A stretch of DNA of 43,255 nt from contig DATLHO010000330.1 of NCBI GenBank assembly GCA_035539855.1, positions 1-43,255 of the forward strand. Reading direction: 5' to 3'. The notes below the pieces were generated by a model. The model searched no databases. It was not told the DNA's origin and saw nothing but the letters and a program-made list of their open reading frames with translations. A program made the translations under genes and the position numbers. The stretch is from DATLHO01 sp035539855 (GTDB lineage: Bacteria; Bacteroidota; Ignavibacteria; OLB7). Positions 1-6,753 of this stretch are shown here, in pieces; position 1 is the first letter of the stretch; every line of letters starts with the position of its first letter.

Positions 1-1222
1 CGCGGCGCGCCGGCGCGATCGCCGCCGCGAGCGCTACGAGCGCCGAGAGTGCGACGGTCGTGAGCACGACCGATGCGTCGAGCAGCATCGGATAGCGATC
101 GAAGCGGACGAAGTCGTCGACGAGGCTCAGGCCCTCGATACGGCTGCGAGCGATCCAGTACGCGAGGCCGAGACCGATCGCCCCGCCGATCGCTCCGCCG
201 GCGAGTCCGACGATCGCCGCCTCGACGACCACATCGCTCGGACGCATCGCGACCGCGGCCGACTCGGCCCGCGGAGCGCGCTCGCGACTCGCGAGCACAG
301 TGGATGTGAGCGCATTGGCGAGTCCGAACGCGGCGACGAGCATTGCGAGACCGGCGACCACCCACGCGGCGATCTGCCGCGCTGCATAGCCGCCGAGCGT
401 CTCCCGCCCCGTCTGCTCCCACGTCGCGGTGCGATAGCCGGTCGCGCGCTCAACGGAGATCGCTGCGCGCCCCGCCTGTTGCGGATCGCTCAGCGTGAGC
501 GCCAGGCCCGTCGCCGCGTTGCGCGCCATGCCACGCAGCGACTGCGCGAGCTCGATGTTGACGTAGACCCGTCCGTCGTCGACCGCGTCGACGTCGCTGC
601 GCACGACGCCGATGACGCCGAGACGACGGATCACGCCGGACGACGTGATCAGCGTCACATCGCGGCCGGCCGCGATGCCGAGCCGTTGCGCAAGTCCGAC
701 GCCGACGATGGTCGCGTCGGGATTTCCCTTGAGCATCGCGAACGCGCCGCGCTGGCGATCGGAGCGGCGCACGCCAACGCCGCGCTCGTTGACCGGATCG
801 ATGCCGCGGATCTCGACGGCATGAACACGCGGGCCGTTGCGCAGCACGCCCTTCAACAGCACGAACGGCGCGACGCCGTTGACCAGGTCGCTGCTTCGCC
901 GGGCGCGCGTCGCGACCTCGACGCGCGGCTTGATCTCGTGCCGATCGGTCGGCGGCGTGTTGACGACGAGCTCCACGACGCCGTCCTCGAGCTCGACGAG
1001 CCGTCGCGGAACCAGCGGCTCCAGACGCTCGGCCGTCACCGTCACGTGCGGCGTGACCGCGGCCATGCGCTCGCGCAGATAGGCCTGCTGTCCCACCGTC
1101 GCCGCCATGACGAGCGCGAAGAGCGCGGCCGACACGACGACGCCGGCGAGCGCCAGGAGCGTGGCGCCGCGTCGGCGGTTGATTCCTCGTACGGCATTGC
1201 GGAGAGCGGGACCGAGCGACAT
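1..1222 (-). CDS. ABC transporter permease, MacB/FtsX-like (3' end cut by window edge)
   Basis: An open frame starts at an ATG at 1222 on the minus strand and runs off the left edge after 407 codons without a stop. The protein begins MSLGPALRNAVRGINRRRG, then a hydrophobic segment (about residues 19-43), a soluble region of about 220 residues, and three more hydrophobic segments (about 277-305, 325-352 and 370-400). This one-plus-three membrane layout with a large periplasmic domain is that of MacB/LolC/FtsX-type permeases. The last visible residues (IAPARR) match the usual end of the family, so probably only 10-20 residues are missing. It lies 46 bases downstream of a periplasmic adaptor gene, as macA precedes macB. 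The ATPase is not in the window and may lie beyond the edge. The substrate is unknown; lipoprotein, peptide or drug export are all possible. Confidence 0.85.
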   Translation of the reverse strand, partial: MSLGPALRNAVRGINRRRGATLLALAGVVVSAALFALVMAATVGQQAYLRERMAAVTPHVTVTAERLEPLVPRRLVELEDGVVELVVNTPPTDRHEIKPRVEVATRARRSSDLVNGVAPFVLLKGVLRNGPRVHAVEIRGIDPVNERGVGVRRSDRQRGAFAMLKGNPDATIVGVGLAQRLGIAAGRDVTLITSSGVIRRLGVIGVVRSDVDAVDDGRVYVNIELAQSLRGMARNAATGLALTLSDPQQAGRAAISVERATGYRTATWEQTGRETLGGYAARQIAAWVVAGLAMLVAAFGLANALTSTVLASRERAPRAESAAVAMRPSDVVVEAAIVGLAGGAIGGAIGLGLAYWIARSRIEGLSLVDDFVRFDRYPMLLDASVVLTTVALSALVALAAAIAPARR

Positions 1223-1268
1223 CGACGATGCTCTATCGGACGTGGCTGAACTGTGCGGACGGTGAGAT

Positions 1269-2351
1269 CTACTTCTGCTCGCGCGTGCGGGTCTTGTCGA
1301 TGTCGACGACCTCGCCGGACTCCCAGTCATCCTGCGGATTGAGCGCGACCCGCTCGTCCTCGCGCAAGCCGTCGGCGATCTCGACGTACTCCTCGCCGCG
1401 CACGCCGAGCTTGACGGTGCGAAGCTGCAGCCGTCCGCGCTCGGAGACGACGAACACGGTCGCGCGCCGCGCCTCCTCGTCGACGAGAGCGCTCGCGGGG
1501 ATCGTCAGCGCGTTCGGTCGGCGCTCCTGGATGATGTTCACGGTCGCGGTGAGCCCGTCGGAGAGGTTCGGAACGAAGTCGATGAGATTGAGCACGACCG
1601 GCAGCGTCTTGGTGACCTCGTCGGCCTGCGGGATCACCCGCTCGACGCGCGCGCGAAAGCGCTGCCCCGGAAGCGCGTCGAAGGCGACGAGCGCCATCTG
1701 CCCCGGGCGCACGCCGGTGAAGTCGAGCTCGTCGACCTCGGCGTAGACCTTGAAGGAGGCGGGATCGAGGATCGTGACCGCTTCGGTGTTCGGCGCAACG
1801 ATGTCGCCGACGCTGACGTTGACCTTCGTGACGACGCCGGTGATCGGCGACTGCAGCCGGCCCTTGCTCGTGATCGCGCGGCGCGTCGCAAGCGATGCCT
1901 GGACCGTGCGCAGGCTGGCCGTCGCGCGATCGTACGTCGTGCGCGCGTTGTCGACCGCCTGCTGCGTCGTCAGTCCCTGCTGGAGCATCGACATCGCCGA
2001 ATCGTACTTCTCACGAGCGTCGCGCACGATCATCAGCGCCTCGGCCTGCCGCGCCGACTGCTCGCGCACGGCGAGGTCCTCCTCCTTGACCTGGATCTGC
2101 AGCACGGGGTCACCCTGGCGTACCTCTCCTCCCTGCTGCACCGAAACCTGCATGACCTCGCCGCCGACCTCCGGACGGATGCGGGCGATCTGCTCGGCGC
2201 GCACGGCGCCGGTGGCATAGATCGCGCGAACCGCCTCGCGACGATCGGGAGAGGCGACGACGACCTTCTTCGAACCGAGCGAGCCGTACGCCCACAGACC
2301 CGCGCCGACCAGCGCGGCAACGGCGACGATAGCAATGATCCACTTACCCAT
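1269..2351 (-). CDS. Periplasmic adaptor (HlyD/MacA family) of a tripartite efflux system
   Basis: This 360-residue protein has an N-terminal membrane anchor (about residues 4-23, IIAIVAVAALVGAGLWAYG). A biotinyl/lipoyl-like half-motif follows (RPEVGGEVMQVSVQQGGEV), then an alpha-helical hairpin rich in Ala, Gln and Arg (about 85-155), then the second lipoyl half (SPITGVVTKVNVSVGD), a beta-barrel domain and a C-terminal membrane-proximal domain. This is the order of RND/MacA-type adaptors, which bridge an inner-membrane pump to an outer-membrane channel. The neighbouring ABC permease suggests a MacAB-like rather than an RND pump. The upstream region (2352-2714) is shared with the divergent gatC gene. 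I found no outer-membrane TolC gene in the window. Confidence 0.9.
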   Translation of the reverse strand: MGKWIIAIVAVAALVGAGLWAYGSLGSKKVVVASPDRREAVRAIYATGAVRAEQIARIRPEVGGEVMQVSVQQGGEVRQGDPVLQIQVKEEDLAVREQSARQAEALMIVRDAREKYDSAMSMLQQGLTTQQAVDNARTTYDRATASLRTVQASLATRRAITSKGRLQSPITGVVTKVNVSVGDIVAPNTEAVTILDPASFKVYAEVDELDFTGVRPGQMALVAFDALPGQRFRARVERVIPQADEVTKTLPVVLNLIDFVPNLSDGLTATVNIIQERRPNALTIPASALVDEEARRATVFVVSERGRLQLRTVKLGVRGEEYVEIADGLREDERVALNPQDDWESGEVVDIDKTRTREQK

Positions 2352-2714
2352 AGACAGCGGCGAAACCAGCGGCGTGTGTGACCTGGTGGAAGTGCGGCCG
2401 TTCCGTTGGAGCGGCCGTCAGAGGCCCCGCAAGTTACGGACGGATCGGTCTCGGGCGGCGCGCCGCGCGCAATTGCCCGATCAGGGAACAAAAGCGCGGG
2501 GCTGGGCGTTGAAATTCTGAAGCACTAGGGTCACCAACACCCGGGACTTCATTTAGGAGCTGTGCAGTACGGGGTGAGCTGCGCAGCTCCGCTTTTTTTG
2601 CCCCGCTCGATTTGTCGCCGCCTCTTCCTTTGTTGCGCCGCCGGTGTTTCCCATCTTCGTGGTCTCGCACGCGCGATGGTCGCGTGCGTCGCCAATCAAC
2701 TTCGAGTACCGACG
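2352..2714. other. Divergent intergenic region between the efflux adaptor and gatC
   Basis: This 363-base stretch separates two divergently read genes, so it should hold promoters for both. The clearest element is the intrinsic terminator described separately at 2556-2599. I saw no convincing sigma-70-type promoter. A TTGAAA at 2509-2514 has no matching -10 box at the expected spacing. Frames that cross the stretch have no recognisable protein content. No SRP RNA, tmRNA or tRNA signature was recognised. Confidence 0.5.
2556..2599 (+). terminator. Strong intrinsic terminator in the gatC leader
   Basis: A 12-base-pair stem (GGAGCTGTGCAG at 2556-2567 with CTGCGCAGCTCC at 2579-2590, one G-U pair) has an 11-base loop and is followed by GC and seven T residues (2593-2599). 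It has every hallmark of a plus-strand Rho-independent terminator. No plus-strand gene precedes it here; the nearest upstream gene is on the other strand. It therefore ends either a short leader or small RNA, or acts as an attenuator for gatC, which starts 116 bases downstream. Confidence 0.75.
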
Positions 2715-3008
2715 ATGACCCCCGAGGACGTCCGCAGAATCGCATCGCTCAGCCGGCTCCGTGTCGCCGACGACGAGCTCGCCGGCTTCACCGAGCAGTT
2801 CACCCAGATCGTCCAGTACGTCGAGAAGCTCAACGAGGTCGACACCACCGGGGTCGAGCCGATGACGAGCGTGCTCGATTCCTCGAACGTTCTGAGAGAC
2901 GACGAGCCGGGGCCGATGCTGAGTCCGGCCGAGGCGCTTTCGAATGCGCCGCGACGGACCGAGGGCTTCTTCAGCGTCCCGAAGGTGATCGGCGACGTCG
3001 CCGAGTGA
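2715..3008 (+). CDS. gatC: Asp-tRNA(Asn)/Glu-tRNA(Gln) amidotransferase subunit C
   Basis: This 97-residue protein is GatC, the small subunit of the GatCAB amidotransferase, which converts mischarged Glu-tRNA(Gln) or Asp-tRNA(Asn) to the amidated forms. Family features seen are the N-terminal TPEDVRRIASLSRL helix, the central FTQIVQYVEKLNEVDT segment and the VEPMTSVLDSSNVLRDDE loop that wraps around GatA in known complexes. The length is normal. I chose the ATG at 2715 because family similarity begins there; in-frame starts at 2562 (inside the terminator) and 2676 would add unrelated residues. No Shine-Dalgarno is visible. It sits 24 bases ahead of kdsB, probably in one transcript. gatA and gatB are not in the window. 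Confidence 0.9.
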   Translation: MTPEDVRRIASLSRLRVADDELAGFTEQFTQIVQYVEKLNEVDTTGVEPMTSVLDSSNVLRDDEPGPMLSPAEALSNAPRRTEGFFSVPKVIGDVAE

Positions 3009-3032
3009 TCCGACACCAACCGCAGCAGTGAG

Positions 3033-3779
3033 ATGGGACAGAGGATAGCGTTGATCCCGGCGCGCTACGCGTCGTCGCGGCTGCCGGGCAAGCCGCTGGT
3101 CGATATCGCCGGCAAGCCGATGATCCAGCACGTCTACGAGCGCGTCCAGTCGGCACGGTCGATCGACCACGTGATCGTCGTCACCGACGACGAGCGCATC
3201 CGCGACTTCGTCCGCGACTTCGGCGGCGAGGTCGCGATGACATCGTCGGAGCATCCGTCTGGCACCGATCGCATCGCCGAGGTCGCCCGATCGCTCGGCG
3301 ACGTCTCCGTCGTCGTCAACGTCCAGGGCGACGAGCCGATGATCGATCCGTCGATCCTCGAGCTGCTCGTCGAGGCGATCACCTCGACCGACTGCGACTG
3401 CGCCACCCCGGTGACGCCGATCACCGCGATGCGCGAGCTCTTCGACACGAACATCGTCAAGGTCGTGATGCGTCGGGACTTCGCGCCGCTGTACTTCTCG
3501 CGCAGTCCTATCCCGTGCGTGCGCGACCGGCCGGCCGAGGAATGGCTCTCGAGCCATCACTTCTACCGCCACGTCGGCGTCTACGCCTACCGCCCCGCCG
3601 CCCTCGAGCGCTTCGTCACCTCGCCGGCCTCGTCGCTCGAGCGCTGCGAGCAGCTCGAGCAGCTCCGGATGCTCGACCTCGGCATGAGCATGCTCTGCGT
3701 CGAGACCGCGTACGACGGCATCGCCGTCGATACGCCCGAGGACGTCATGCGCGTCGAGGCCCTGCTGACCCGCGTATAG
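3033..3779 (+). CDS. kdsB: 3-deoxy-manno-octulosonate cytidylyltransferase (CMP-Kdo synthetase)
   Basis: KdsB couples CTP and Kdo to CMP-Kdo, the activated sugar for the LPS inner core; it acts in the cytoplasm. The 248-residue length is typical. The N-terminus IALIPARYASSRLPGKPL is the nucleotide-binding signature, followed by YERVQSARSIDHVIVVTDD, SGTDRIAEV and VVNVQGDEPMIDP. The C-terminal half carries PLYFSRSPIPCVRD, HHFYRHVGVYAYR and ETAYDGIAVDTPEDV, all characteristic of the family. The gene shows that the organism makes Kdo-containing LPS. It follows gatC closely. No obvious terminator follows before the promoter of the next gene. Confidence 0.95.
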   Translation: MGQRIALIPARYASSRLPGKPLVDIAGKPMIQHVYERVQSARSIDHVIVVTDDERIRDFVRDFGGEVAMTSSEHPSGTDRIAEVARSLGDVSVVVNVQGDEPMIDPSILELLVEAITSTDCDCATPVTPITAMRELFDTNIVKVVMRRDFAPLYFSRSPIPCVRDRPAEEWLSSHHFYRHVGVYAYRPAALERFVTSPASSLERCEQLEQLRMLDLGMSMLCVETAYDGIAVDTPEDVMRVEALLTRV

Positions 3780-3898
3780 GTTCACCTCCGGCCTCGATCG
3801 GCCGTGACCTGGCTCGACGGATGGGCCCGCCTCGCTCGCACGACGTTCTCGCTCGTCACGTGTTCGGGGCCGGCGGATCCCATCAGTTCGCGCCGCTA

Positions 3899-3949
3899 GT
3901 TAACGCTGTTAACATTGCCTTGGAACTGACTCCGCGCGCGGGATATATT
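3899..3949 (+). promoter_or_regulatory. Promoter and palindromic operator-like site upstream of the sphingolipid gene
   Basis: A sigma-70-like promoter is visible: TTGGAA (3920-3925), an 18-base spacer, and TATATT (3944-3949), in a locally AT-rich patch of an otherwise GC-rich region. Just upstream lies GTTAAC-GCT-GTTAAC (3899-3913), a pair of identical palindromes one helical-turn-scale apart, which looks like a regulator half-site pair. The predicted transcript start (about 3956) gives a leader of about 110 bases before the TTG start at 4068. Confidence 0.5.
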
Positions 3950-3990
3950 CGACGTTTCCGTCGATCCGCGCCGTGCGCGCCGCAGGCATT

Positions 3991-4037
3991 GGATCGAGTT
4001 CTCGTGGATCGAATTCTCATGGGGGCTTCGGCGCCCA
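3991..4037 (+). repeat. 15-base direct repeat and UUCG hairpin in the leader
   Basis: Two adjacent 15-base units, GGATCGAGTTCTCGT (3991-4005) and GGATCGAATTCTCAT (4006-4020), differ at two positions. They abut a short hairpin with a TTCG tetraloop (4020-4037, outer stem TGGG/CCCA). Both lie between the predicted promoter and the ribosome binding site of the next gene, so they would be in the mRNA leader. A function is not shown. Confidence 0.45.
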
Positions 4038-4067
4038 CCCCCCAGCAACCTCTCCGGAGCAGACGGC

Positions 4068-6662
4068 TTGGATATCTTTCAGAAGTGTCGCGAGTTCACC
4101 CGTGCCGATGACGTCAAGGAGGCCGGGTACTACCCTTATTTCCGCGCAATCGAGGAGAACGAAGGGCCGGTCGTGCAGATCGAGGGGCGGGACATCATCA
4201 TGGCGGGCTCGAACAACTACCTCGGGCTCACCGCCGATCCGCGCGTCAAGGAGGCCGCGATCCGCGCCACCGAGCAGTTCGGCACCGGATGCTCCGGCTC
4301 GCGCTATCTAACCGGCACCGTTCGCCTGCACGAGGAGCTCGAGGCCGAGCTCGCCGACTTCATGGGCAAGGAGGCGTGCCTGCTGTTCTCCACGGGCTAC
4401 CAGACAGCCCAGGGCGTCATCCCGACGCTGGTCAACCGCGGCGACTACGTCATCTCCGATCGCGACAACCACGCGTGCATCGTCGCGGGCAACCTGATGG
4501 CCAAGGGCGCCTTCGGTGAGTTCCTGCGCTACAAGCATCACGACATGGACGATCTCGAGCGCCAGCTCAAGCGCGCGCCCGAGACCGCCGGCAAGCTCAT
4601 CGTCACCGACGGCGTCTTCTCGACCTCCGGACAGATCTGCGATCTGCCGCACATGATCGAGCTCGCGCAGAAGTACGGCGCCCGCGTGATGGTCGACGAC
4701 GCGCACGCGCTCGGCGTCATCGGCAAGGGAGGCCGTGGCACCGCCAGCTACCATGGACTCGATGCCGAGACCGACCTGATCATGGGCACGTTCTCGAAGT
4801 CTCTCGCCTCGCTCGGCGGATGGGTCGTCGGCGAGGAGCGTGTGATCAACTACATCAAGCACACGTCCCCGGCGCTCATTTTCTCCGCTTCGCCGACGCC
4901 CGCATCGGTCGCCGCCGCGCTGATGTCGCTGCAGATCATGAAGGACGAGCCGGAGCGGATCACGCAGCTGATCGACAACGCGAACTACCTGCGTGAGGGC
5001 TTCAAGCGCAGCGGCTTCCGGATCATCGAGTCGGAGACGGGCGTGATCCCGGTGATCATCGGCGACGACACGCTGACGTTCATCTTCTGGCGCCGCCTGT
5101 TCGACGCGGGCGTGTTCGTCAACGCGTTCATCTCGCCGGGCGTCATGCCCGGACTGCAGATGATGCGCACCTCGGTGATGGCGACGCACGAGCGTCACCA
5201 CCTCGACCGGATCCTCGAGCTCTTCGAGGAGATCGGCTCGCAGATGGGCATCCTCGAGAACGAGACGGGCGGTGTCGCCGCCGAGGAGTCACGGGTCGAC
5301 GCCGACGAGATGCAGCCGGCCGGCGAGCCGTGGCCGACCGACGAGCCCGCTTCGACCGACACCGCGACTGCGGCCGCCGCAGGCGCCGCGGCCGCGCCGG
5401 GACTGGCTGTGGCCGTCGCCGGCTCCGCCGTCGCCACGGCCGCAACGGCACCGGACGCGACGACGTCCACGGGCTCTCCGCTGACGCCAAGCACGCCGCT
5501 GACTCCGGGCGCGCCGCTGCCGACCAGCGGCCGGGTGCGCATCCGCACGGTGAGCTCGCGCAAGGAACGGCTCGAGTTCATCCGCATGGTCTGGGATCTC
5601 TACAAGGACATCCCCCAGTGGGTTCCGCCGATCGAGATGGACCGCATGCGCCTGATCGACACCGACAAGAATCCCTTCTACAAGCACGCGTCGCTGAAGC
5701 TCTTCCTCGCCGAACGCGACGGCAGAATCGTCGGCCGCATCGCCGCGATCACCAACGCCGTGCACAACCGGCTGTACTCCGACCGCGTCGGGTTCTTCGG
5801 GTTCTTCGAGTCGATCAACGACCAGGATGTCGCCAACACCCTCTTCAACGCCGCGGCCGACTGGCTGCGCGCCGAGGGCATGACCGAGGTGCGAGGGCCG
5901 ATCTCCCCGTCGATGAACGACGAGGTCGGCCTGCTCGTCGACGGCTTCGACGAGGCGCCGGCGGCGATGATGCCGTACAGCCCGGCGTACTACGTCGAGC
6001 TGATCGAGCGCGCCGGGTTCAGCGGGACGAAGGACCTGCTCGCGTGGGCGCTGCAGTATCCCGACGTGATGACCGACAAGCTCGTGCGCGTGACCGCCGC
6101 GGTCAAGCAGCGCAGCAAGGTCTCGGTGCGCAGCATGAGCATGAAGCACTTCGCGACCGAGGTCGATCACATCAAGCGGATCTACAACGAGGCGTGGCAG
6201 CCGAACTGGGGATTCGTGCCGATGAGCGACGAGGAGATGAATCTGATGGCCTACGAGATGAAGCAGATCATCGATCCTGATCTCGTGCTCTTCGCCGAGA
6301 AGGACGGCGTGCCGATCGGCTTCGCCCTGGCCGTGCCCGACATCAACCAGGCGCTCACGGCCGGCACGGCGATTCCTCCGGGAGCGCGGAACCTGCCGAC
6401 GGCGATCATGAACCTGATGACGAAGAAGAAGCAGATCAAGCAGATGCGCGTCATCACGCTCGGAGTCGTGCCGAAGTACCAGGGCCAGGGCATCGACGCG
6501 ATGCTCTACCGCGAGATCACCGAGCGCGGCGTGGCCAAGGGGATGGATTCCGGTGAGGCCTCGTGGGTCCTCGAGGACAACACGATGATGAACCGCGCGG
6601 CCGAGATGATGCAGGCCCGCGCGTCGAAGCGCTACCGCATTTTCGAGCGATCGATCGCCTGA
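4068..6662 (+). CDS. Serine palmitoyltransferase fused to a GNAT-type acyltransferase (putative bifunctional ceramide-synthesis enzyme)
   Basis: This 864-residue protein has two halves. Residues 1 to about 397 form a PLP-dependent alpha-oxoamine synthase of the bacterial serine palmitoyltransferase type (serine + palmitoyl-thioester to 3-ketosphinganine): GYYPYFR, MAGSNNYLGLTADP, FGTGCSGSRYLTGT, ring-stacking H135 (DRDNHAC), D210/H213 (VDDAHALG) and the Schiff-base lysine K244 (GTFSKSLASLGG). Residues about 400-487 are an Ala/Thr/Pro-rich linker. Residues about 489-864 are a GNAT-fold acyltransferase with a WVPP motif (DIPQWVPPIEMDRM) and the acyl-CoA loop VVPKYQGQGIDAML. GNAT-like enzymes N-acylate the sphingoid base in bacterial ceramide synthesis, so the second half may do this; that is inference. 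The start is a TTG, supported by GGAG at 4056-4059; no ATG fits. A terminator follows. Confidence 0.85.
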   Translation: MDIFQKCREFTRADDVKEAGYYPYFRAIEENEGPVVQIEGRDIIMAGSNNYLGLTADPRVKEAAIRATEQFGTGCSGSRYLTGTVRLHEELEAELADFMGKEACLLFSTGYQTAQGVIPTLVNRGDYVISDRDNHACIVAGNLMAKGAFGEFLRYKHHDMDDLERQLKRAPETAGKLIVTDGVFSTSGQICDLPHMIELAQKYGARVMVDDAHALGVIGKGGRGTASYHGLDAETDLIMGTFSKSLASLGGWVVGEERVINYIKHTSPALIFSASPTPASVAAALMSLQIMKDEPERITQLIDNANYLREGFKRSGFRIIESETGVIPVIIGDDTLTFIFWRRLFDAGVFVNAFISPGVMPGLQMMRTSVMATHERHHLDRILELFEEIGSQMGILENETGGVAAEESRVDADEMQPAGEPWPTDEPASTDTATAAAAGAAAAPGLAVAVAGSAVATAATAPDATTSTGSPLTPSTPLTPGAPLPTSGRVRIRTVSSRKERLEFIRMVWDLYKDIPQWVPPIEMDRMRLIDTDKNPFYKHASLKLFLAERDGRIVGRIAAITNAVHNRLYSDRVGFFGFFESINDQDVANTLFNAAADWLRAEGMTEVRGPISPSMNDEVGLLVDGFDEAPAAMMPYSPAYYVELIERAGFSGTKDLLAWALQYPDVMTDKLVRVTAAVKQRSKVSVRSMSMKHFATEVDHIKRIYNEAWQPNWGFVPMSDEEMNLMAYEMKQIIDPDLVLFAEKDGVPIGFALAVPDINQALTAGTAIPPGARNLPTAIMNLMTKKKQIKQMRVITLGVVPKYQGQGIDAMLYREITERGVAKGMDSGEASWVLEDNTMMNRAAEMMQARASKRYRIFERSIA

Positions 6663-6685
6663 TCGAGCTGTCGTCGACCGACGTC

Positions 6686-6717
6686 GGGGCGCCTCGAACG
6701 AGGCGCCCCTCGTTTTT
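6686..6717 (+). terminator. Intrinsic terminator after the sphingolipid gene
   Basis: A perfect 9-base-pair stem (GGGGCGCCT at 6686-6694, AGGCGCCCC at 6701-6709) with loop CGAACG is followed by CGT and a T run ending at 6717. It ends the transcript 24 bases after the stop codon and separates it from the MTHFR-type gene downstream. Confidence 0.85.
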
Positions 6718-6753
6718 CGTAGCTTGTCGGACGCATTCCCACTCTCTCTCCCA

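Noticed and set aside
479..1249. Plus-strand 256-codon open frame at the left end
   Set aside because: It is opposite the ABC permease, whose minus-strand frame has membrane segments and stays open to the window edge.
2562..2714. Upstream GTG and ATG starts that would lengthen GatC by 51 or 13 residues
   Set aside because: The longer start lies in the terminator stem; family similarity starts only at 2715.
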